Source: Anaerosporobacter faecicola (lineage in GTDB: Bacteria; Bacillota; Clostridia; Lachnospirales; Lachnospiraceae). Taken from it: a DNA stretch of 64,000 nucleotides. Position numbers and translations under genes: made by a program. Shown piece after piece: positions 46,034-55,055 of this stretch (positions within the stretch are counted from its first letter, which is position 1; each line of letters begins with the position of its first letter). The stretch covers positions 248,001 to 312,000 of the forward strand of contig NZ_JAAQRO010000008.1 of assembly GCF_012070565.1 (NCBI RefSeq), in the 5' to 3' direction. The notes under the pieces are model-generated. The model was not told where the DNA came from. It saw nothing but the letters and a program-made list of their open reading frames with translations, and did not search any database.

Positions 46034-46780
46034 TTAACGCTCCGTCTCAAATACATAACCAATTCCCCAGACCGTCTTTATATAGTTTGGTTCATTGGGT
46101 TTGGGCTCAATTTTTTCTCTTAAGTGCCGTATATGTACAGATAAAGTTCCTTCCTGTAAGTACATGTTATTCCACACTTTATCAAATAACTCATTCTTTG
46201 GAATCACTTGGTTTTTGTGCGCAATAAGATAGGATAACAGTTGATATTCCATTTCTTTTAATTTCTTCATTTCTCCATTCACTTGGATCTGATGATAGTT
46301 ATGATCAATGGACAGTCGATCATCAATCTGTTCTAGACCATGTACTCTCTTTGGTCTTTGGCTTTGCCCCGCCTGTATCTTCTTCTCTTCCCCCACATCT
46401 ACCTTGGCTGATGAGCCATCATAACGCTTTAACATCGCTTTCACCTTTGCCAATAGGATATTTAAGGAATATGGTTTTTTAATGTAATCATCTCCACCGA
46501 TATTAAGCGCAGTCAATACGTCATCATCGCTAGTCCGAGCACTCAGGAAAAAGATTGGTATGTCCATCGTCTCTCGAATTCGTTTACACAACTCAAATCC
46601 AGACCCCGCACCGAGGTTAATGTCAAGTAAGATCAGATCAACCGTATTCTCTTTCAAAAACAAGAGTGCTTCCTCATATCCTGTTACATAAGCTGTTTTC
46701 AGATCAAACATATTAAAATATTCACTGGTATTTTGAGAAATATCTAACTCATCATCTACTACCAAACATCTATAGTGCAT
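46034..46780 (-). CDS. OmpR-family response regulator, module 3
   Basis: 248 aa from the ATG at 46780 (GAGGTGAGG upstream; GTG at 46789 is possible). Receiver with D9/D10, phospho-acceptor D53 (LILLDINLGAG), LSART and IKKPY; winged helix with KLKEMEYQLLSYLIAHK and HIRHLREKIEPKP...IKTVWGIGYVFE. The linker (about 125-150) is longer than in module 1. It has its own promoter (46814-46842) inside the operon and probably acts on the 17-bp repeats at 52460-52495. Confidence 0.93.
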   Translation of the reverse strand: MHYRCLVVDDELDISQNTSEYFNMFDLKTAYVTGYEEALLFLKENTVDLILLDINLGAGSGFELCKRIRETMDIPIFFLSARTSDDDVLTALNIGGDDYIKKPYSLNILLAKVKAMLKRYDGSSAKVDVGEEKKIQAGQSQRPKRVHGLEQIDDRLSIDHNYHQIQVNGEMKKLKEMEYQLLSYLIAHKNQVIPKNELFDKVWNNMYLQEGTLSVHIRHLREKIEPKPNEPNYIKTVWGIGYVFETER

Positions 46781-46813
46781 TCCCCTCACCTCGACAATTT
46801 TTGCTTTTTCTTT

Positions 46814-46842
46814 ATCATACCAGTATTCTTTTTAAAATGCAA
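46814..46842 (-). promoter_or_regulatory. Internal promoter for module 3 regulator and kinase
   Basis: TTGCAT (46837-46842), 17-bp spacer, TATGAT (46814-46819), about 35 nt before the regulator start. It would give basal levels of the sensors independent of the transporter promoter. Confidence 0.7.
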
Positions 46843-46871
46843 AATGATAACAGTTTCGCGTAACGATTCTT

Positions 46872-48986
46872 TTATTCTTTCGTTTGTAACTGTATCGTTG
46901 CTCCTTGTTCCCCAACCAATACCATTGTTCCTCCCTCCGGTATGACCACTGTGTTTCCTCCATTTTTCATAAAAGTGGTATACTGCAGATTATGGTATCG
47001 ATTGTACAGATAGAGAGCTCCTTTACCATCGACTACAATATATTTCTGCTTTCCTACTGCGTCCTCTCCAATGGAGTACCATTGTACCGTATTGCTTTCC
47101 TTTGCTTTCCATGAAAGATCTTCCCCTGTATATTCCTTCAATTCCTCTTGTGGTATGTAATAGTAAGCAGAATTACCAACGGTCATATATTCGATTCCTT
47201 CTTTTGTTACAAATTGAATATCTTTCATATCTCGATTCATCCCTGCATCCTGTGCATGGGTAGCATCAAGGATCTTCGATATCTCCACCTGCTTCTTTCC
47301 TTTCACATACCCATCCAATCGACTACAAAATTGCAATTCTTCATAGGCCGTATTGGTCCACGATGTGGAATTGTACTTCTCATATACTGGATAGTATCCT
47401 TTTCCCATTCTTTTTTCCCAAGCTGTTTTTATTTTCTCATCCAGTGGTATACTTTGCTGCCTCTTAAGAGAACACTCCTTTTCTCTTGCGACACCCAATC
47501 CTTCCATCTCCATTTGGCATTGGCTGCAAAGATAGACATTCCCGTCGCTTTCTTCTTTAAAGTATGCTTTAGCACTTACGTTCTGCCCTGATTGCATCGT
47601 TAACGCATGTACTCCCATATAATACCCGTCTTCATTTACAAAATACCCGTCCTTTGTATAATAAAATGTTGCGGTTACTTGCGAATCCTCATCAATGGAG
47701 GCAATTTCCATCTCCTGGTCAGAAGGAAAAGTAATTGCATACCAAGAAGCACCTCCATAGATACCTGCATATGTTTTGATTTTATCTGGTATATTGGCCT
47801 TTTCATATTCCTGCTTGTATTCCGTATCCGTACGCACTGTTTCTGGCATAACACCTTTGTCCTGCAAGATGGCTTCTAGAATGGCATTACTGATCAGATA
47901 ATCAAGCTGTCCTTTTCCGCCAGAGCTTAGAATTGCTACCGAACAATTATATTCTGGTGCAATTGTCAAGTTTGCCTGATGGAAATTCACACTTCCACTT
48001 TTACTTACCACCTGTATCCCATATTGATCAAATGGATATTGACGAACGGAATCAAATCCCAATCCAAACTCAGAACTGCTTTCCCCTTCTAAGTTAAGAT
48101 ATGTGGTTTTTGCATATTCATTGGTTAGCATTGCATCCACTGCTTCTTTTCCTAATACATTGCCATCGTTATTTTTGAAAAAGATTTGTGCGTATTTACA
48201 TAAATCTTCCGTGCTAGAGAGAATGCCACCACTACCAATGGCATTACAATACTCATATGGCATCTGATAATTTTTATCAAAGTAACATCCTGCTTTTTCA
48301 AGACTTACTCGTTCTGGATTTTTTGCATCTAACTCTGGTGTACTAGAATCCTGCATATCCAATGGTTCAAATATATAGCGTTCTATATATTCCGAAAAAG
48401 ACATCCCTGAGATTCGTTCCACAATCCGTTCTGCCAAACTAAAACCGTCATTACAATAAATTGCAAATGTTCCTGGTTCTGCTTTCAGACGTTCTTCCTT
48501 TAGTGCGCTTAGTAACGAATCACGTCCCTCTGAATCTGCTTCCTCGAATAGCATTACATTCTTAAAGTGACTTCCCATCAATCCTGACGTATGATTGAGC
48601 AACATTCTTGTTGTGATCTTCGTATATCGTTCATCTGCCATAGTAAAATCGGGGAGATAGGTAGTAATTGGTTCGTCCAAATCCATCTTCTTCTGCTCCA
48701 CCAGTTGCATGATCGCCGTTGTTGTTATAATTTTACTAACGGAACCTATGTTGTATTGTCTGTTCTTGTTTCTTATCGCGTCCTGTTCTGTTTTATTCTG
48801 TTGCGTTGTATCTTGTTGTGCTATTTCTTGTTGTGTTGCATCTTGTTGCATTGTGTCCTGTTGCATAATATCCTGTTGCATGAAATCTCGTTGGTTGTTA
48901 TGAATGTGCATTCCATGAATGGGTGCTGACGTGCATAGCAGCCCTAGTGCCCCCACGATCACACCAATCTGTGCTTTTCTTCTCAT
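46872..48986 (-). CDS. Exported serine hydrolase (beta-lactamase/PBP-type) with QQD repeats
   Basis: 704 aa. Signal peptide (IGVIVGALGLLCTSAPIHG), then a 5-residue repeat region (MQQDI, MQQDT, MQQDA, TQQEI, AQQDT) to about 70, then the class C beta-lactamase-family domain: IGSVSKI with nucleophile S82 and K85, YCND with Y177 and N179, SGSVNFH as the third motif region. The N-terminal beta strands that normally precede SxxK seem replaced by the repeats. A 300-residue C-terminal beta-rich region follows. It is embedded in the ABC/two-component operon (14 nt from the permease), so it may process or sense a peptide or D-amino-acid ligand. Confidence 0.85.
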   Translation of the reverse strand: MRRKAQIGVIVGALGLLCTSAPIHGMHIHNNQRDFMQQDIMQQDTMQQDATQQEIAQQDTTQQNKTEQDAIRNKNRQYNIGSVSKIITTTAIMQLVEQKKMDLDEPITTYLPDFTMADERYTKITTRMLLNHTSGLMGSHFKNVMLFEEADSEGRDSLLSALKEERLKAEPGTFAIYCNDGFSLAERIVERISGMSFSEYIERYIFEPLDMQDSSTPELDAKNPERVSLEKAGCYFDKNYQMPYEYCNAIGSGGILSSTEDLCKYAQIFFKNNDGNVLGKEAVDAMLTNEYAKTTYLNLEGESSSEFGLGFDSVRQYPFDQYGIQVVSKSGSVNFHQANLTIAPEYNCSVAILSSGGKGQLDYLISNAILEAILQDKGVMPETVRTDTEYKQEYEKANIPDKIKTYAGIYGGASWYAITFPSDQEMEIASIDEDSQVTATFYYTKDGYFVNEDGYYMGVHALTMQSGQNVSAKAYFKEESDGNVYLCSQCQMEMEGLGVAREKECSLKRQQSIPLDEKIKTAWEKRMGKGYYPVYEKYNSTSWTNTAYEELQFCSRLDGYVKGKKQVEISKILDATHAQDAGMNRDMKDIQFVTKEGIEYMTVGNSAYYYIPQEELKEYTGEDLSWKAKESNTVQWYSIGEDAVGKQKYIVVDGKGALYLYNRYHNLQYTTFMKNGGNTVVIPEGGTMVLVGEQGATIQLQTKE

Positions 48987-48999
48987 TCTTTTCCCTCCT

Positions 49000-51519
49000 C
49001 TATTCTGTCAATAACTCATAAGCGGAAAGTTTTCTTACTTTCCTTGCCTGTAACATTGCTATGATAAATGCAAATAAAACGATGAAAACTCCAACAAGAA
49101 TAATCTTAAATGGGGAAACAGCGAATTGCATATTGCTAATTCCTGCTGCTGATAAAATCTTCGTTGTAATTGGTCCTGCTAAGAAGCAACAGAAGATCGT
49201 TCCCGTGATAACTCCTATTATTACAGAAGGAAGAAGCGATGCAGCGATCTGAATCATTAATTCCTTCGTTGTATATCCCATTGAACGTAAGATTCCATAC
49301 TGCTTTCTCTTACGCAATAGAAGCATACGAATGATCATGGTAAGTAATAAAAGTATAATTCCACCTGTAACAAAAACAATTGCTAGGGTTACGATACGAA
49401 GCATGGATTGTATCGAACTCATAACAGATTGTCCTGTCTCATACACATCGATCACTTCATGAATCTTATAAGATCTGGAGTTTCCTGATATAATCTGTCC
49501 ATCCACACAGATACTATAATCCAACTCGGTAACTCCATATATTGCCATCATGGTACGAATTTTCTCTTCGGCGATTTCTTTGTATCTTTCATATTGCTCT
49601 GTCTTTTTCTCTTTCTTTAATCCAAAGTACTCTTTCAGTTCTTGTATGAATTCTTTTCTTGATACTCCTTTTTCTAGATAGATATAACATTCTTGAAGTT
49701 CCGCACCTGGTACGAGTTTCTTAAATCCCTCTTTTGTTAGCTTAATGACTCGTCCAGAATCACTCATTGCTTGTGTAATCCCTGTAATGATATATTCATA
49801 GGTTATACCCTGAATTGAGACGGAGACGACATCCCCTATTGATTTATGTAATTGTTTTGCCATTACCCCAGTAATCACAACCTCATTATCATATTCACAA
49901 AACCGACCTTCATATACATTTTCTGTCTCAAGGATATCATAATTTTCATAGGTATTTACCGTTACTGCTATCTGGTCTACATATGCGCTTGCTACTCCAC
50001 CGATATTCGTCTTGCGCACTCCATCCATTGCTGCGATTTCTTTTTGAACTTCATATGGATCGACTTGGTTTTCCACCTTAACTTGAATATCCGCTAATTC
50101 CATTCCTAGCATCTTCTTGAGTAACCATATATCTGATACAAAAGAAGTATACAAAAGGCATGCAAATACCGTGGCAAAGGTCACACCAGCAATACATAGA
50201 ACAACCATAATGTTTTGCTTTTTCAGTTGAAACCATTCTTTTCCTGCCAGATGGAAAGTAAGACTTCCCTTCTTATCCAATGGAAAATGATTCTTTCGAA
50301 AACTATGATTCTTCATTCCCTGCGTTAATGCAACTTGTGGTGAATACTGTTTGGCTCTTCCTGCAGAAAGTCTTGTAATCATTCCAACGATAAACAAAAT
50401 ACCAACGGAAATAAGAAGATCCATTCCAATTGCCATGTTACTACTCCAACGAAGACCATTGGAATTCATCAATGCAGATCCAAATGCTGGTGTTACGATA
50501 TAGGATAAGCCAATCCCAATTATCGCTCCAACAACACCTGTAACGAAATATTCCAAAGAGAAAACAGAAACGATTTCTCTACTCTGGTATCCCAGTGCAC
50601 CTAAAATACCAATCTTTTGGATACTATGATCAATATTATTATGAATTTGAAACCGAATTACTAACAACGTAATGATGGCGATAATAAATGCAAATCCCAT
50701 GATCACCGCTGCTCCCATCAGTCCCATAAAGGTATACGCCGTTTTCATAAGGTAATACTCGCAGCCCCAGACTGCATTATATTCATTCATATTCTGCATA
50801 TGTTCCTTAATAAATGTTTGAAATTCATTATATACAGGTGTGGTATCTTTCGTATCCTTACAGCGAATCAATACTTCTGTACTTAACCCTTTTTCCAGAT
50901 ATAGTTTTTTATACCCTTCCTTATTCAAATAAAACCGTAACCCACCTGAATTCTCTATACCAAAGTTCGTAGAGCGGAAAAATCCTGCGATGGTATAGGT
51001 TTTGGACCAAACATCATTTTCAAAGGTAATGGTTTCTCCTGCCTTAAATCCTTTCGTCTTCATCACCATAGGTAGGTAGATGGCTTCTTCTGGTGATACG
51101 ATACATTTCTCCTCAATTTTCACTTGGTTCATCTTTCCCTGTTCTTCCAAGTTTTCAAAAAGGAAATAGGTGGACAATAAGCCCCCATCATATGTAATAT
51201 GCGCATCCCCTAGCATAACAACATCTTTCACTTCAAATTCCTCTATCCTCGTATCCTCTTGTAAATATGTTGTAAAGGATTCTTGATAGGACTTTTTCAT
51301 CATTATGATGCTATCATGTGCGCTATGGATTTCCTCTGCTTGTCTGTCAAAGTTTGAATTAATGTCTAACATAATCTTTGTTCCTACTAGTAGAAACATT
51401 ACCACGATGGAAATCATAATTCCTAACGAAATGGTCGCTCCTTTTCTTCGTTTCATATTCAAGCAGGCAATTCGAAAGCTACGTTTTTTTTCACTCCACT
51501 TCATTTTTAACCGTTTCAT
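49000..51519 (-). CDS. MacB/FtsX-type ABC transporter permease, module 3
   Basis: About 839 aa, longer than the module 1 and 2 permeases. Helix at about 32-52, extracellular domain to about 265, first FtsX helices about 268-385, second half with a helix near 437-455, extracellular domain, and last helices at about 715-830 (KQYGILRSMGYTTKELMIQ between). An extra charged segment at about 640-690 (FGLKKEKKTEQYERYKEI) may be a coiled insertion. The ATG at 51519 overlaps the ATPase stop region and has GGGGTGG upstream. Confidence 0.9.
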   Translation of the reverse strand: MKRLKMKWSEKKRSFRIACLNMKRRKGATISLGIMISIVVMFLLVGTKIMLDINSNFDRQAEEIHSAHDSIIMMKKSYQESFTTYLQEDTRIEEFEVKDVVMLGDAHITYDGGLLSTYFLFENLEEQGKMNQVKIEEKCIVSPEEAIYLPMVMKTKGFKAGETITFENDVWSKTYTIAGFFRSTNFGIENSGGLRFYLNKEGYKKLYLEKGLSTEVLIRCKDTKDTTPVYNEFQTFIKEHMQNMNEYNAVWGCEYYLMKTAYTFMGLMGAAVIMGFAFIIAIITLLVIRFQIHNNIDHSIQKIGILGALGYQSREIVSVFSLEYFVTGVVGAIIGIGLSYIVTPAFGSALMNSNGLRWSSNMAIGMDLLISVGILFIVGMITRLSAGRAKQYSPQVALTQGMKNHSFRKNHFPLDKKGSLTFHLAGKEWFQLKKQNIMVVLCIAGVTFATVFACLLYTSFVSDIWLLKKMLGMELADIQVKVENQVDPYEVQKEIAAMDGVRKTNIGGVASAYVDQIAVTVNTYENYDILETENVYEGRFCEYDNEVVITGVMAKQLHKSIGDVVSVSIQGITYEYIITGITQAMSDSGRVIKLTKEGFKKLVPGAELQECYIYLEKGVSRKEFIQELKEYFGLKKEKKTEQYERYKEIAEEKIRTMMAIYGVTELDYSICVDGQIISGNSRSYKIHEVIDVYETGQSVMSSIQSMLRIVTLAIVFVTGGIILLLLTMIIRMLLLRKRKQYGILRSMGYTTKELMIQIAASLLPSVIIGVITGTIFCCFLAGPITTKILSAAGISNMQFAVSPFKIILVGVFIVLFAFIIAMLQARKVRKLSAYELLTE

Positions 51520-51521
51520 TC

Positions 51522-52280
51522 TTACCACCCCATTTCGTCAAGGAAATACTGTACTTTTGATCTTCTAGCATCTAGATTATTCGTCGTATACGCTTCTAGA
51601 TGCAGTTCTCCCTGTATGGTACCATCTTTCATATATAAGATACGATTTCCCCGTAAGGCTGTTTTCACATCATGGGTTACCATAACAATACTTTGCCCCG
51701 TCTGATTCACCTCAGTAAAGACATCAAGTACGTCCTTACCAGATGCTGAATTCAACGCTCCAGTTGGCTCATCTGCAAATACAATCTTCGGTTGATTAAT
51801 CAATGCACGAACAATACCAACTCGTTGTGCTTCACCACCGGATAAACTAGCTGGGAATTTTTTAAAATCTTCTTCTGTTAATCCAACACGAAGAAGCAAT
51901 TGTTTTGCTCTACTGACAATTTCTTTCTTCTTCTCCGAAACCAGCAATCCATTTGTTAAGATATTGTCTAAAACGTTCATGTTATCCAATAGATAAATAT
52001 TCTGAAAAACGAAACCACAGTTCATTCTGCGAAAAAGTGCCAACTGGTCATTTCGAAAAGTTGATATCTCTTGTTCTCCAAAATAAATCTTTCCCATACT
52101 TGGCTGATCCATTCCAGAAAGTGCATATAGTAATGTGGATTTACCAGATCCAGAGCTTCCCATTAGAATCGTAAAATCTCCTTCCTTAATCTCAAGATCC
52201 ATGTTCTTAATTACATGTTGTTGTACCCCTCCTGTGGAAAAAGTTTTACATAATTTATCTGTTTTAATAATTGTTTTCAT
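51522..52280 (-). CDS. MacB-type ABC transporter ATPase, module 3
   Basis: 252 aa. Walker A is GSSGSGKST, Q-loop FVFQNIYLLDN, signature LSGGEAQRVG, Walker B IVFADEPTGALNS, switch VMVTHD. It resembles the module 1 ATPase closely from end to end, including the unusual GGEAQR signature. It is first gene of the operon ATPase-permease-serine hydrolase-regulator-kinase, behind a promoter with two 17-bp repeats. Confidence 0.93.
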   Translation of the reverse strand: MKTIIKTDKLCKTFSTGGVQQHVIKNMDLEIKEGDFTILMGSSGSGKSTLLYALSGMDQPSMGKIYFGEQEISTFRNDQLALFRRMNCGFVFQNIYLLDNMNVLDNILTNGLLVSEKKKEIVSRAKQLLLRVGLTEEDFKKFPASLSGGEAQRVGIVRALINQPKIVFADEPTGALNSASGKDVLDVFTEVNQTGQSIVMVTHDVKTALRGNRILYMKDGTIQGELHLEAYTTNNLDARRSKVQYFLDEMGW

Positions 52281-52411
52281 CGACTTCCATTCCTTTCTAT
52301 TTCTCTATATTTATTCTCTACCTCAAACGTTCGTCCTGTGTGAAGTGTGCATGCAACATAGGCGACTGACAAATCCCCATGCTCTTTCTAATAAACCATT
52401 TAACATCCATC

Positions 52412-52495
52412 ATTATAGCGAAGAAAAGGAAAGAAATCTTTGTCCAGCCACTGTTATTTTCTTGTTAATCTCTTAATTTCTTATCAAATTCTTAA
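52412..52495 (-). promoter_or_regulatory. Promoter and putative regulator sites of transporter module 3
   Basis: Two related 17-mers, TTAAGAATTTGATAAGA (52479-52495) and TTAAGAGATTAACAAGA (52460-52476), stand 2 bp apart; each has AAGR units with 11-bp period. They lie 42 bp upstream of TATAAT (52412-52417), whose -35 is poor. They match the module 1 site TTAAGGAATAATTAAGG in the pattern TTAAGR-N2-T-N4-AAGR. Confidence 0.65.
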
Positions 52496-52566
52496 TTGCT
52501 CTTACCAAAATTCATATCCCACTTTTTTATTCAAGTCTATTCATACCAGCCATGTTCACCAAATTA

Positions 52567-52584
52567 TCACAAACTGGTCACAAA
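52567..52584 (+). promoter_or_regulatory. 11-bp-period direct repeat upstream of lipoprotein gene
   Basis: TCACAAA-CTGG-TCACAAA, about 100 bp before the lipoprotein start, followed by ACTATAAAT. It may be another regulator site. Confidence 0.4.
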
Positions 52585-52687
52585 TCCACTATAAATATTT
52601 TGTATTGTATAGATACAAACAATAACAGGCATGTAGATAAAGTAAAACTATATGTGTAAAATTTAAGAAATGGAAAGGAGACTTCTT

Positions 52688-54442
52688 ATGAGAAGAATAC
52701 ACCTACATAAAAAGATATTCACACTAGGCTTATGCATTGCATTAGCAGCTTCTACAATGATTGCTTGTAATAAGAAAGAATCTACAACAAATGAGGAAAA
52801 TTCAGATATAGAATCCAATGAACTGACTGAGGAACAAGAAAATGCTGATTCCATATACGCCAAAGTACAATCCATTGATGGAACTACAATCACAGCCATC
52901 AAAGGTAATCTTAATACCCAAGTTGCAGAAGGCGGCACTCCTCCTGAAAAACCTGCTGACGGGCAAGCTCCTTCTGGTGATTCTGGTTCTGCTCCTGAGA
53001 TGCCTGCTGACGGACAGCAAGCTCCTTCCGGCAATTCCGGTTCTGCACCTGGGCAACCAGGTGGAACAACATTTGTAGAAGGAACGGATACGATTACATT
53101 TACGATAACCGATGATACAAAAATTACAGTTGAATTCTTACAAGGAAGCCAAGAAGGTACCATTGACGATATCGCAGTAAACTCCGTACTAGATATTACG
53201 CTTGATGAAAACAACCAAGCAACAGCAATTATAGTGAAGAATCTACAAAGTGGTAATGGTTTTGGTGGTAGTTCTACTGTTACCAACGGTACAGCCGCGA
53301 CTACCATCGATTCCGATTCCCAAGTTTCCGATACAACGTATACCTCAACCGGAGATAATGAGAATGCATTACGAGTAGATGGTGCCACAGCCTCCCTTAC
53401 TGGTATCAAGGTGGAGAAAACAGGCGGTGATTCCTCCAATACAGAAGATGGTGATTTCTATGGACAAAATGCTGGTTTTCTTGCTTTGAACGGAGCCAAT
53501 GTAACCATCGATAATGCCACCGTTAATACTACTACGGTTAACGGGAATGGCGTATTCAGTTACGGAGAAGGTACTACCGTATCCATCTCAAACTCCACCA
53601 TTCGTACAACAAACAACAATTCTGGAGGTATTCAAACGACTGGTGGTGCAACGATGAACGCTACCAATCTAGATGTACAGACAGAAGGTAATTCCGCAGC
53701 TGCCATTCGTAGTGACCGTGGTGGCGGCAATGTAACCGTATCAAAGGGTTCATACATTACAAATGGTACCGGAAGTCCTGCCATCTATAGTACCGCTAAC
53801 ATTGCAGTAAGCGATGCCACATTAATCGCAAACAATTCAGAAGCGGTTGTCGTAGAAGGGCAGAACTCGGTTTCCCTTACGAATTGTGATGCAACTGGGA
53901 ATATGACGGGAACATACGAAGATTCGGAAGAAAATATCCACTGCGTTATGATCTATCAAAGCATGTCCGGAGATGCAACCATGGGTGATGCAACATTTAC
54001 AATGAATGGTGGCAGTCTCACTTCGAAGAATGGAGACCTATTCTATGTAACCAATACAAATTGCGACATCACTCTATCAGATGTTGCCTTAACACTGGCA
54101 AATGATAATCTTCTTACGATAGCTGGGAACAATGGCAGCCGTGGTTGGGGTACGGAAGGTGCCAATGGTGGTAATGTTATCTTCACGGCAGAGTCGCAGG
54201 AAATGTCTGGTATTATTACCGTTGATGAAATCTCTTCCCTCAAATTGACCATGAAAAATGCAACCTCTTTTCAAGGTTGCATCAATCCAGATGGAACTGC
54301 TGGAACAGTTGATGTTACAATGGATGCAGATTCCCATTGGACATTAACCGCAGATACGTATATCTCCTCTTTTGATGGGGATCTAACAAATGTAGATACC
54401 AACGGTTATCATCTCTATGTAAATGGTGAACTAGCTGCATAG
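52688..54442 (+). CDS. Beta-helix surface lipoprotein
   Basis: 584 aa. Signal peptide with lipobox (AASTMIAC), so diacyl-anchored at the outer face of the membrane. A charged linker leads to a two-fold Pro/Gly/Ser-rich repeat (PADGQAPSGDSGSAP and PADGQQAPSGNSGSAP, about 90-125), a small beta domain, and from about 195 a long series of short T/V/N-rich beta rungs (SGGIQTTGGATMNATNLDV and so on) expected to fold as a right-handed parallel beta helix. This resembles adhesin or carbohydrate-binding surface proteins, but no catalytic residues were recognised. The ATG at 52688 has AAAGGAG at 7 nt. Confidence 0.82.
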   Translation: MRRIHLHKKIFTLGLCIALAASTMIACNKKESTTNEENSDIESNELTEEQENADSIYAKVQSIDGTTITAIKGNLNTQVAEGGTPPEKPADGQAPSGDSGSAPEMPADGQQAPSGNSGSAPGQPGGTTFVEGTDTITFTITDDTKITVEFLQGSQEGTIDDIAVNSVLDITLDENNQATAIIVKNLQSGNGFGGSSTVTNGTAATTIDSDSQVSDTTYTSTGDNENALRVDGATASLTGIKVEKTGGDSSNTEDGDFYGQNAGFLALNGANVTIDNATVNTTTVNGNGVFSYGEGTTVSISNSTIRTTNNNSGGIQTTGGATMNATNLDVQTEGNSAAAIRSDRGGGNVTVSKGSYITNGTGSPAIYSTANIAVSDATLIANNSEAVVVEGQNSVSLTNCDATGNMTGTYEDSEENIHCVMIYQSMSGDATMGDATFTMNGGSLTSKNGDLFYVTNTNCDITLSDVALTLANDNLLTIAGNNGSRGWGTEGANGGNVIFTAESQEMSGIITVDEISSLKLTMKNATSFQGCINPDGTAGTVDVTMDADSHWTLTADTYISSFDGDLTNVDTNGYHLYVNGELAA

Positions 54443-54455
54443 AGATTACCGATCA

Positions 54456-55013
54456 TCAAGGTTGCAATGTTAACTCCACTCCGCCATAAGTGCTTCGAAG
54501 GTCAATTGACCCCTCTCCAATATTCCAAGCAGAAGCATCGAGATCATCTGACAGACCAACCTTTTGCTGAATGGTTTCTTGTGGATTACCAAAGGAATTA
54601 CGTAGAATCTGAAACCAGACCGTATAATCCCCCTTATCAGGGATAATTGTAATTGCGCTGATTCTTCCATGTTCAACAGAAGTGAGCATATCTACCTTCT
54701 GTTCAAACAGAACGAGGTGGTATCGGCGCAGTGTTATATCACCATACTCTTCTTTTGTACACTTTCCATTTCCCCATAAGTCAACGAAGGAATTATCGTT
54801 CTCTCCAATAGAGGCAATACACCACTGCAAAAGAGTCCTACTATCTCCACTTTGAACAAGTTCAAGGGAATCAGCTACATAATACTGCTCCCCTCCATTC
54901 TTGGCAACCTTTCTCGCTCCACTGTAAGCTCCAGTCATTAGAAAAAAGCATATAAAACAAATCGCACCAACCAGAACATGTTTATGTTGTTTGGAAAATG
55001 GTCTTTTTTTCAT
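54456..55013 (-). CDS. Exported hypothetical protein
   Basis: 185 aa, not recognised. A basic N-terminus (KKRPFSKQHKH) and one hydrophobic segment (VLVGAICFICFFLMTGAYSG) make a signal anchor; the remainder is a soluble alpha/beta domain outside the membrane. It ends 13 bp from the convergent lipoprotein gene and lies 42 nt downstream of the NADH oxidase gene, possibly on the same transcript. Confidence 0.7.
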   Translation of the reverse strand: MKKRPFSKQHKHVLVGAICFICFFLMTGAYSGARKVAKNGGEQYYVADSLELVQSGDSRTLLQWCIASIGENDNSFVDLWGNGKCTKEEYGDITLRRYHLVLFEQKVDMLTSVEHGRISAITIIPDKGDYTVWFQILRNSFGNPQETIQQKVGLSDDLDASAWNIGEGSIDLRSTYGGVELTLQP

Positions 55014-55055
55014 TACATGATCTCCTTACAATACCGTACCAGATAAAAGAGTTCC

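Noticed and set aside
52663-53439. Minus-strand open frame of 258 codons opposite the lipoprotein gene
   Set aside because: Low-complexity antisense of the Pro/Gly/Ser region; no start signals, while the plus frame has a lipobox and a good ribosome site.
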